A stretch of 64,000 nt of DNA, from NCBI RefSeq assembly GCF_905147365.1, contig NC_056417.1, positions 11,430,501 through 11,494,500 of the forward strand, written 5' to 3'. Source of the DNA: Aricia agestis (lineage: Eukaryota; Arthropoda; Insecta; Lepidoptera; Lycaenidae). Made by a program: the position numbers and the translations under genes. The notes below the pieces were generated by a model. It did no database searches. It worked only from the letters and a program-made list of their open reading frames with translations, and was not told the DNA's origin. Positions 24,101-30,500 of the stretch are shown piece after piece; the first letter of the stretch is position 1, and every line of letters begins with the position of its first letter.

Positions 24101-26589
24101 ACAGCGCTTGCGCTATGTTTCGCCGAGTGAGTGAGTTTACCGGAGGCCCAATCCCCTACCCTATTCCCTTCCCTACCCTCCCCTATTCCCTTCCCTTCCC
24201 TACCTTCCCCTACCCTATTCCCTCTTAAAAGGCCGGCAACGCACTTGCAAACCTTCTGATGCTGCGAGTGTCCATGGGCGACGGAAGTTGCTTTCCATCA
24301 GGTGACCCGATTGCTCGTTTGCCCCCTTATATCATTAAAAAAAAAATCGTTAATTGCGCTTGAACCGCCTATTTTTCCGCAATTAACTATCCTATGTGCT
24401 GTCCCGTATTTCCGGGTATCTCCAATAACAAATTTTATCTAAATCGGTTCAGTAGGCCTACTACGAAACCGTTTTGAGACTCAAACAATCGGACGAGAAT
24501 GCCGCGTCCTGCTCTAACAACGTCATTTCACGTTTGTATGGTATGTATGAGTAGGGCGCGGCATTCTCGTACGATTGATTGGGTCTCAAAATGGTTTCGT
24601 GGTACGGCCCCAGGTGTGATAGTGCATCTCTAAGATACCATGGAGGCAGACACTTTCGCATTTATAATATTAGAATTTAGAAGTTGTTAAGTGAAATAGT
24701 AAAAATGCACCTTAAGCCATTAAATATACATATAAATAACTTTACCAATTCAACAGGTATACCTTGATAACAACAATCTGAGCGAACTACCAACGGATCT
24801 ACTCGTTTGGAGTCAGCTGGACATACTGGGCATGAGCGGCAACAGTTGGCTTTGCAACTGTGATCTCGCCGATATTGTGGTCAAACAAGGAGCAGGAACA
24901 AAGTTTAAGACAGATGAAATACCTCAGTAAGTTTCCCTTAAATATAACTCTGATGAAACTATGCATATTCTAGTCCAATATTGTGCATAATCATCTGGAT
25001 TTAAATGTGTGTATATGTTTAAATTTATCATCCAAAGATCTGCGTAAAGGCCAAACATGTATTCTTGTTACCATGACTAAGACTATATTATAGTCAGTGC
25101 CAGCGAATGTACAAAAATTCATTAACTCGATATTAATATCATACAAATTCTTAATTAACATTAAAAGTCATTAAACCTCAGAATTAACAATAAAAAATAT
25201 TCTTATTTTTGTTAGTGATGATATTAATCTATTTTTATTCTTTTCTACAGTTGTGCTGCACCTATGCGGTTAAGCGGGGCATACATTACCAACATAACCA
25301 TACCCTTCTGCCCTGTGTTTGACACATCCTTTACATATAAAAGAGGCTTTACTCTATCAGATTTAAAACCCAAGCATGTTCTATGGAGCATCTTAGGTGT
25401 CGCTACAGTAGTAGGTGTGGGTATGATATGTGGTCTACTAGTTAATGCAGCTAAAGCTTTCTACAGGAGAAAATTGAGAGCAGAACCCATCCGTTACTTC
25501 AATATAAATGAAGATTCAGAGTTTGCATAACTTAAAAATTGTATATTATATAATAAATTAGTTGTCAGTATTTTCCTTAACATGAATCAACATATTATAA
25601 ATAAAATGTTTTTAGAACATGTTTGTTTTATTAAACTCACCTCCTTGGGGCCACTCAACGAATTTGCGTATGTGACAAACTGTTCCAAGAGTCTTTCGGA
25701 TTTTTGCGACAGCTCTCTGAATGTGTGAAACTCATCGAGTTTGTGTGCACAGCTCCCGCACACCACCTGTGGCAGCATATCCTCAGGTGATACCTACAAA
25801 TGACAGGCATTACATTAAACAATCTATAGTAACATTTACACCACATTATAGTGACCTTTTAAAAGATTACACCGAGAGATTAATCATAGATGATTCATCA
25901 CAAAATTATTCAGATAATAAAATAAAACAGCAACACATAAACATGATCTTATTTTTACATCTCTAACCTTTGAGGGTGAATGCAATCCCCCACAAGTAAA
26001 TGTAGCTCTATATTTAGAAAGTATTGATACCAAAAATAGACAAATGTTGAGTGGTTTATCAGTGTAAGTTTTTAGAGATTGGGGATACTGATTGTGGCGT
26101 AGGATTCGCGCTGAAACACATAGAGGTGTATCGGGAGAGGTGTGCTAGGTGGAGGCCGGGGAGACTCCCAGCGCTCCTTTGTTATCAGTGCACGGCCACC
26201 GATACGCCGCGCCACCACACGCTTCACTATCATTTCCACGAAACACATTAGTCATCCACTCGAACACTCAACGCGTGGGCCGTAATATGATATCACAATG
26301 CGAAAATACCCAGCTCCGCGAGAAAGTTAATGGCGCTTATCAGTATCCACAATCTCCTCCGCTCGTGCCCAACTTTCACACGAAAAAAACACCACATATC
26401 GTGTGTGCACCGCCAATATGTTATCACATAGTTTACCATTATCGACAAATATGTCATTATCATCTCCGAAAGTCGCGATTTATCCTTATCACGGTCGAAT
26501 ATTGGAAGTTTAACATCACTGCAATTATCGCCACAGAATGATAAACAAAGGCGACACACTGAATGGAACTTCGGCGGCAAATAACACAT
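1..26589 (-). CDS. ZAD plus GATA-type zinc-finger transcription factor, 3' part beyond window
   Basis: Seven minus-strand exons join in frame with GT-AG introns: 26589-26437, 25793-25641, 6246-5614, 4917-4806, 3039-2921, 665-537 and 102-1, giving 467 codons before the window ends. Residues 1-102 form a ZAD (CRLCL near residue 12, then VVCGSC in exon 2), an insect dimerisation domain. A 211-residue acidic, Ser/Pro-rich linker follows (exon 3). Exon 7 ends inside a GATA-type finger: Cys-x2-Cys-Gly-Thr then TTTIWR. Inferred role: nuclear DNA-binding regulator. Most known ZAD proteins carry C2H2 fingers, so a GATA finger is unusual; GATAd is a possible relative but I cannot confirm it. The 19.4-kb intron 2 holds a complete opposite-strand gene. 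Start chosen at 26589 because the ZAD begins directly after it. The model is strong because every junction keeps phase; the name is uncertain. Confidence 0.85.
537..665 (-). CDS. ZAD-GATA gene exon 6
   Basis: 43 codons, NGDWTHTRAALASANAGG to WPPPDT, acceptor TTTCCATGTAG and donor GTAAGT, phase 0 at both ends. Ala/Pro-rich low-complexity linker. Confidence 0.75.
1771..2174. mobile_element. MITE with GGCGAGGCCACA-type ends
   Basis: TAAGGGCGAGGCCACACTG at the left is answered by TATGTGGCCTCGCTTTTC at the right. The core is GC-rich. In the ZAD-GATA intron between exons 5 and 6. Confidence 0.6.
2576..2850. mobile_element. GC-rich palindromic MITE, copy 1 of 3
   Basis: Shares GCGCTGCCGTTTGACG, TAACGTCAACA, GGGGGCTGCTGTCCGTCATG and GACTGGCTCTTA with the copies at 37167 and 40655. 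Adjacent to ZAD-GATA exon 5. Confidence 0.6.
2921..3039 (-). CDS. ZAD-GATA gene exon 5
   Basis: 119 nt. The acceptor CTGCGCAG restores the split Gly codon. It encodes a stretch including LLRRLINSKHLGMTVSPLR and a proline run, donor GTAAGT, phase 0. Confidence 0.78.
3575..4150 (+). repeat. Interspersed repeat, copy 1 of 3
   Basis: Shares GGTTGTTATAAGTTTGACG, CATCATCATCAGCCTGCTC, GGAAAGTTGACCTGGTGCTG and GGATACCCAACTCCTCA with the copy at 8405. A (TGTC)n microsatellite lies at 3605-3644. Confidence 0.75.
4218..4604. repeat. Near-perfect long palindrome, about 152-bp arms
   Basis: Arms 4218-4369 and 4452-4604, loop 82 bp. The inner end reads GGTGTGTCGGGGGACCGC against GGCGGTCCCCCGACACACC. Very few mismatches. 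Confidence 0.85.
4806..4917 (-). CDS. ZAD-GATA gene exon 4
   Basis: 112 nt, reading DDPEETQSVPSTQSSPK and on to LHKQN with one spare base, donor GTATGT. Ser/Pro/acidic linker. Confidence 0.78.
5461..5598 (+). mobile_element. SINE-like repeat, 3' fragment beside an exon
   Basis: Contains GGCCGGCAACGCACCAGC, CCATGGGCGACGGTAGTTGC, TTTGCCCCCTTATTG and a short A tail. It shares the end of the 24028 copy. It lies antisense in the ZAD-GATA intron about 16 bp past the exon 3 donor. Confidence 0.65.
5614..6246 (-). CDS. ZAD-GATA gene exon 3: acidic linker
   Basis: 211 codons from EVLSITAAK to MDISEISQ, bounded by a TTGCTCGCAG acceptor and GTGAGC donor. Rich in Glu, Asp, Ser and Pro, with no domain I recognise. 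GC-rich against AT-rich surroundings, which produces long open frames on the other strand that are shadows. A SINE-like tail ends about 16 bp past the donor. Confidence 0.8.
6402..25530 (+). CDS. Leucine-rich-repeat type I membrane protein, nested inside the ZAD-GATA gene
   Basis: Eight exons join in frame: 6402-6425, 6499-6667, 9119-9298, 13169-13392, 13871-14069, 20907-21085, 24757-24926, 25251-25530 (474 aa). Exon 1 gives MHSQRARG, completed by exon 2 into a signal peptide (hydrophobic VLVIISVLVYAGWA). Next come a Cys-containing LRR N-cap (about residues 27-55), about seven LRRs with LxxLxLxxN spacing (for example LVYLDLSNNCI, LETLNLGFNEI, LRQLDLSGNGF, VYLDNNNLSEL), an LRR C-cap (LCNCDL with later Cys), a membrane helix at about 424-446 and a short basic tail. 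Expected on the cell surface as an adhesion or receptor protein; no Ig or TIR domain. The family name is not recognised. All introns are repeat-filled. Poly(A) signals AATAAA lie shortly after the stop. Confidence 0.88.
6668..9118 (+). other. LRR gene intron 2: AT-rich sequence and repeats
   Basis: No coding signal. It holds the start of a Helitron-like element near 7605-7770, a poly-C tract near 7561, an interspersed repeat at 8405-8900 that recurs at 3.6 and 41.0 kb, and at 8970-9020 a fragment of the family whose core reads GTCCAACTCGCACTTGGC. Confidence 0.7.
8405..8900 (+). repeat. Interspersed repeat, copy 2 of 3
   Basis: Colinear with 3575-4150, including AACTTGCAGTCGTTTG and TTCTATAGGAGCCGAG. 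In LRR gene intron 2. No ORF; superfamily unknown. Confidence 0.75.
9550..11582. mobile_element. 2-kb foldback element in LRR gene intron 3
   Basis: Left arm 9550-9655 plus 10621 to about 10980 is the inverted copy of about 11088-11582 (for example GAGAAGGAATCAGGGGACAA against TTGTCCTCTGATTCCTTCTC). Central spacer about 100 bp, no transposase. The left arm is interrupted by the hAT element at 9656-10612. Confidence 0.85.
9656..10612. mobile_element. Non-autonomous hAT element, 957 bp
   Basis: Ends CAGTGGCGAAG and CTTCGCCACTG (11-bp inverted repeats), flanked by the 8-bp direct duplication ACAGCCAC (9648-9655 and 10613-10620). Eight-base duplications and CAGTGGCG ends are hAT features. No transposase ORF. 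It contains an exact 100-bp direct repeat (9974-10073 and 10369-10468). Confidence 0.92.
11583..13168 (+). other. Rest of LRR gene intron 3
   Basis: AT-rich; no coding signal. Contains the GGGTTGCC-ended element at 12664-13021 and nothing else I can name. Confidence 0.6.
12664..13021. mobile_element. Short element with GGGTTGCCATC ends
   Basis: Starts GGGTTGCCATCCG and ends GATGGCAACCCT; TTATAAGTA occurs on both sides. GC-rich inside with repeated GTCCGG motifs. No ORF. Confidence 0.6.
15404..15580. repeat. Palindromic MITE-like hairpins
   Basis: TTATCAGAAAGTGGTGAAAC and its complement occur at 15411-15452 as a tight hairpin, and a third copy lies at 15558-15576. The same TTTCACCACTT ends occur in the element at 53811. 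Confidence 0.65.
15985..16290 (-). mobile_element. SINE-like repeat, reversed copy
   Basis: Inverse of the copy at 24028-24345: GAGCCATGCTTCGGCAC at one end, a purine/pyrimidine-rich TATTCCCTTCCC section, and GCAACTTCCGTGGC near a poly-T start. Confidence 0.65.
18083..19373 (+). mobile_element. mariner-family DNA transposon, nearly complete
   Basis: A 1291-bp element flanked by TA on each side (18081-18082, 19374-19375). Its terminal inverted repeats are identical for 26 bp (start CGAGGGCTGCTATTTATG). It sits in intron 5 of the LRR gene, sense to that gene, and carries one transposase ORF. Confidence 0.95.
18257..19222 (+). pseudogene. mariner transposase (DD34D) with a premature stop
   Basis: First ATG at 18257 gives 321 aa beginning MYLTRKHFRAMIYYDF. 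An N-terminal paired HTH region is followed by the catalytic triad: GDESW, HHDNAS and YSPDLAPND, with exactly 34 residues between the last two Asp, the mariner signature. The frame stops at 19220-19222 (TAA after EIP), where Gln (CAA) is the expected residue. About 25 further in-frame codons (SEWKKCYENWFQRMQK onward) continue to a second TAA. Catalytic residues are intact; it is probably inactive or weakened by the lost C-terminus. Confidence 0.9.
19380..19731 (+). mobile_element. Helitron-like element, 3' part
   Basis: Ends GCGGATGAAGTTGCGGGCAA CAGCTAGT, the same terminus as the 34913 element. It directly follows the mariner. Confidence 0.55.
21135..21691 (+). mobile_element. Candidate solo LTR with heat-shock-type promoter
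   Basis: An LTR-like order is visible: enhancer-like part, TATAAAAA (21400), initiator TCAGTT, AATAAA (21627-21632), and an end CACGTAACA. The transcribed part has no ATG and shows a loose GTGATTGGACCTAGTG repeat. No internal region or clear target duplication was found, and the left boundary is uncertain. It could instead be a displaced heat-shock gene promoter. Confidence 0.45.
21161..21432 (+). promoter_or_regulatory. Heat-shock elements, TATA box and initiator
   Basis: Perfect three-unit HSEs: cGAAcCTTCtAGAAa at 21161-21175 and gGAAcTTTCtGGAAt at 21374-21388; a weaker four-unit one at 21325-21344. TATAAAAA begins at 21400 and the initiator A (TCAGTT) is at 21432, 32 bp downstream, the usual insect spacing. 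A hairpin (AATTTAGACCTTATG and complement) lies at 21234-21271. Confidence 0.65.
21943..22206. mobile_element. Palindromic MITE with about 115-bp inverted repeats
   Basis: Ends ACAGTGTGTAACAAAAATAA and complement with ACAGGGTGTAAC; arms carry GTGATAATACTTTAGGGTGT and CACTGTGAAAGTAGCAG. TA at both borders fits a Tc1/mariner-type MITE. Confidence 0.8.
22257..22351 (-). mobile_element. tRNA-headed SINE fragment, reversed
   Basis: On the minus strand: CAGTGGCTCAGTGGAAGCC, GGGGGTTACGGCTTCGAATC, CCGCCGACGGAACAGAG. A and B boxes present, no cloverleaf acceptor pairing. Confidence 0.55.
22666..23011 (+). mobile_element. Complete tRNA-derived SINE with 12-bp target duplication
   Basis: tRNA-like head (GTGGTCCAGTGGTTAAGAGC, GGTTCAATTCC), a body with CTGATCTCTCGCCAGTCGTG, and a tail CTGGCCTGGTTTCAATGAAA. 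ATACTTTAGCAT flanks it on both sides (22654-22665 and 23012-23023). Its tail recurs at 39252. Confidence 0.9.
23474..23755. mobile_element. hAT MITE, 282 bp
   Basis: Starts CAGTGTTTTTCAACC and ends GGTTGAAAAACACTG; the 8-bp duplication ATCTACGC flanks it (23466-23473 and 23756-23763). No ORF. Confidence 0.92.
24028..24345 (+). mobile_element. SINE-like repeat, full-length copy
   Basis: Begins GGGAGAGCCATGCTTCGG, has ACCGGAGAAATACCACGTTC, repeated CCCTATTCCC, GGCCGGCAACGCAC, and ends TTTGCCCCCTTATATCATTA then poly-A. The pattern is widespread in moths and recalls the Bm1-type repeat; name from memory. Confidence 0.65.
24462..24601. mobile_element. Palindromic MITE
   Basis: ACGAAACCGTTTTGAGACTC and GAGAATGCCGCG on the left are mirrored by CGCGGCATTCTCG and GAGTCT-like GGGTCTCAAAATGGTTTCGT on the right. 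About 140 bp. Confidence 0.75.
25641..25793 (-). CDS. ZAD-GATA gene exon 2: second half of ZAD
   Basis: Bounded by TTTGTAG acceptor and GTGAGT donor, 51 codons, phase 0 at both ends. Reads VSPEDMLPQVVCGSCAHKLD and onward to SGPKE. The second C-x2-C pair and the helix that follows complete the zinc-binding ZAD fold. The 3' end of the plus-strand LRR gene (stop at 25530) lies only about 110 bp away. Confidence 0.88.
26437..26589 (-). CDS. ZAD-GATA gene exon 1: start codon and first ZAD cysteine pair
   Basis: ATG at 26589-26587. The 51 codons read MCYLPPKFHSVCRLCLSFCG and onward to TYLSIM, then a GTAAAC donor in phase 0. The C-x2-C pair in a CRLC context and the following charged helix are the hallmark of a ZAD N-terminal half. 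Confidence 0.85.
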
Positions 26590-27547
26590 ATTTAGAAATT
26601 AAAATAGAGAAACGTGATCACAACGAAAGAAAACATTTAGAAAGTAATGTTGTAACTAATATAAAAATTAAAGATTTGAGAATATAACTGCATGCGATGA
26701 TGTAGGATACATCACATCGCGATTGTCAACCAAACGAACGAGCAAGCTACACACACATCTAAACACCTCATTGTTTACGGTACGCTGATTATTGCGCGTG
26801 TACATGTGCCAGTTTGTGGCGCTAGTGTGCTTTGAGTTGACAACTGATTAGTGATTACTGATAAAATGATAACATTGTCAAAACGCATTTTGATAAGATA
26901 AGATAAAACAAAAAAGATTTTGAGGGTATTTGTAAAATTAGTACGCAGTTTTGTAACAAAAAATGTTTGTTATGATAATAATCTGGTAAGTATAAAGTAG
27001 TACTAACTAATAGCCCATTGCATTGTACTAGAATTTTTACAAGGCTTTAATTAATAATTTTGCGATTTTTCATTACAGCTGCTAGAAACTAGAAAGTCTA
27101 GAAAACCGTAGAATTCTCCGCACATATATTAGATTCGGTTTTCGTTCTGATTTTTCAATATTTCTTTTATAAAATGCTATCTAATCCATCACTTATTTTT
27201 AAAAAGAAAAGCTCCGTATGCTATTGCATTATCTGTGAGCTTGGAGTCATATGTCAGTTTGACGTTTGATAATTGACATTTGACGTTTCAAATTTATCAT
27301 CGCTGATCGCTCATGCTCCCAAATATATACTAGTAATCTGTGCATGCTCCTTTGTTAAAAATAAAATAGTAAATTAAGAATTTAAAATAATTTTAAAATA
27401 CTTAATATAATAGGTAAATAAGTAATAAAGTAGTGATTTGAATATATCTTCGTTGTATAGTATTTTGTCGTTAGTAAATAACTTTTTCTAAGACATAAAA
27501 TAAATATAATAACATTGATGATTTCTAGTATTTAATGTTTGATCAAA
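26590..27547. promoter_or_regulatory. Divergent promoter region between the ZAD-GATA gene and ClC-b
   Basis: 958 bp separate the two start codons, which point away from each other. The stretch is AT-rich with no long ORF. A GTAAGT at about 26988 could be the donor of a ClC-b 5' non-coding exon, paired with the acceptor near 27528. No TATA box stands out. Confidence 0.5.
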
Positions 27548-27555
27548 ATGAGTAA
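27535..27555 (+). promoter_or_regulatory. Short upstream ORF overlapping the ClC-b start codon
   Basis: ATG TTT GAT CAA AAT GAG TAA: six codons, beginning 13 nt upstream of the ClC-b ATG (27548) and stopping just past it in another frame. If the 5' UTR exon starts after the TTTCTAG at 27528, this uORF is in the mRNA and could dampen translation. Inference only. Confidence 0.4.
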
Positions 27556-30500
27556 TTTATCGCTAAATGGCGATGTAAGTGATACGACAGACACCGTAAA
27601 CCTAATAAGTAATGAAGCCAGTACATCAAATGCCACACAATTCAATTCGAACCTGCAGGTACAGTATTACTTATATTAAACTATTGAAGTTCTAGTTCTT
27701 ACATTGACTGTCGCTAATAGATTTTTGCATTGACTCGTATTTTGTTACCTAAGACCAAATAAAAATGTTACTTATTACATAATATTAGTTTTTTGACTAT
27801 AGTTGACTAGCAATTTAAGTTTATTTAATTGTTTCTCTGTAAAGAAACAAATTTATTTACTTTTTAAATTAAAAGGAACCGGAAGAAGATGACTCAACAG
27901 GCAGTCATGGTGTGAGAAGGAGAAAACCTACTGAAACATTTGAGCGTGGATCTCTGAATGTTCTTTCTGCTAAATATGAGGTAACCAAGCCTAGTTTTTT
28001 GTTTACAAACATATAAAAATATTAAGGCAGAATATTTTTTTCTAATATTTTATTGTTTACATAATGCTAGTTTATTTTCAGAGCTTAGATTATGACACAT
28101 GTGAGAATAATTTACTTCTAGACGAAGAAAGAAAAAGAGGTTATCCATTTATAGTATGGAAGGATATTTCACGATGGATAGTATTCTTGATGATTGGTGT
28201 GATCACAGCTCTTATAGCTTTTATAATAGATATATGCATAGAAGAATTCTCAAATATCAAATACACACAGCTAAAGAAATGTATCCTTTTGATAAAATAG
28301 GAAGAGAGTAATACTATATAATACTAAAGTTAGTTTTTAAAGTTCTCGTTAATAACAAACAGAAGTCTTTTTTTTTAATTTAGGGTATAAGAAACAGAAT
28401 AAATAATAAAAAGATAAACTTAGTTATATTTTCTTATGCCTATTAAACTAAGTAAGACTAGTATATTATGGAAATTATGGACCAAGTATGATTTGTTTGT
28501 TTAACTTAAACTTTCAATTAAATAGATTTACTAACTACTATACTTACTCTATTGTACAGTAGATGATAGTATTTGTCCTCAATATTATTATAAATTGTAA
28601 TATCATAGTATCATTTATCACAATAATAAACCTTATGCAGTATGACAGCTGTGGATAAATATGTCCTACTTGATAAACTATACATACCATATTTGTTGTG
28701 GGTGTTGACAAACATCTGTATTGTTTTCATTGGATCTGTGTTGGTTGCATATGTTGAGGTGAGTGTAAATTATTCACTTATCTAGATGACGCTCGCAGGC
28801 CGCAACTCTCTTGCGCCAAAATCTTATCACTCGGAAATTTGTTTATCGCGCGGGACCCATACATTTTTCTGGGATAGAAAGTTCCTGGGACGGACGTTGT
28901 TCGTAGAGTCAACATCCTGAGGATGCTCCGGTGTTGAGGCGAAACGCGCGGCGAGGTTTTCAACTTGCATGGTGGTGAGAAACCTTGCACAAATTTGCTT
29001 ACATTATTGATTGTATGGTGGTGGTGTTTGCAGGTACTTGCATGCGAGTGTACGCATAGGCAGTGTGGGAGAGGAGGGTGCTGTACGCATACTTATGCAT
29101 GCACTCACTCATTTACTTACAGGTTGAGGTTTATTTCCCGGAATATTGCTAAAAATATCAACATACTAAATTTTTTAAGGTCCTGGGACTTTATGTATCT
29201 CCATACCAAATTTCAGCTAAATCTGTTCAGCGGTTTAAATGTGAAGAGGTAACAGACAGACACACTTTCCCATTAATAATATCAGTACGGATGGTTGGCT
29301 CTGAGCTGAGCTTATGTCAACATTTTCATTTAACCCATAAGGACACCACTGACCGCGACAACAATAGATTTCCAAGAATCGACCGGAGGATTAATTACAG
29401 TTAAAGGTGAACGTATTTTTCTCAGCAACGTACACGCCGCACGCGCCGCATTTTAAAATTCGTTGTTTGCAATGATGTGAAACCTCGCACATCTGCACTG
29501 TATGACCCGAGCGCATTTCGTGTGCCAAAATGCGTACGGCGCCACAGTGGTCCGAAATCGCTAAATAGTGGACATTCGCAAAAAAGATCGATTTTGATGT
29601 GGAAAAAAATACCATCCGATAGATTTTAAGAGGAGTAACAATAAATCCTTATTAAGTTTTTTATAAAAATGTATATTTAAGGTGAAAAAAAATAATTACG
29701 AAAATGTTGTATGGGAAATAAATAGATTTTTTGCAATAACTACTAAGTCACTCTGGTTCATTTTTGAAACAAGTAAAGTTCTAGTGGTATATAAGGTTTA
29801 GAAAAAAAATTACGAAAATTTACGTGCAGCCTTTTGCAGTAGAGGGGTTCAAAATTTTGAAATAATTTTACTAACTTTTTAGGTGTGGAAAAAATACTAT
29901 TCGAAAGATTTCTTAAAGAGTAACAATAAATCCTTATTAAGTTTTTTATAAAAATGTATTTTTCAAGGTGAAAAAAAAATAATTACTAAAATGTTGTATG
30001 GGAAAGAATCTATAAATAGATTTTTTGCAAAAACTACTAAGTCATTCTGGTTCATTTTTGAAACAAGTAAAGTTCTAGTGGTATATAAGGTTTAGAAAAA
30101 AAAATACGAAAATTTGCGTGCAGCCTTTTGCAATAGAGGGGTTCAAAATTTTGAAATAATTTTACTAACTTTTTAGGTGTGGAAAAAATACTATTCGAAA
30201 GATTTCTTAAAGAGTAACTATAAATCCTTATTAAGTTTTTTATAAAAATGTATTTTTCAAGGTAAAAAAAAATATTTACTAAAATGTTGTATGGGACGGA
30301 ATCTATAAAATATAGATTTTTGGCAAAAACTCATTCTGGTTCATTTTTGAAACAAAATTAAACTAAAATTAACTACTGACTAAACTATTGTAATTATAAT
30401 AAAATAAAAATTGTTACACACACTAATAACTCAAACAATTTCAAATGAAACTTATAAATAAACAATAATAAATAATAATCAATTAAACCAACGCGCTTTA

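Noticed and set aside
26149..26541. Plus-strand open frame of 130 codons
   Set aside because: Overlaps ZAD exon 1 in antisense; no recognisable protein and no splice partners.
28641..28648. Acceptor AG at 28640 for ClC-b exon 4
   Set aside because: It would put a stop (GGATAA) in frame; the AG at 28647-28648 gives the conserved VDKYVLLDK continuation.
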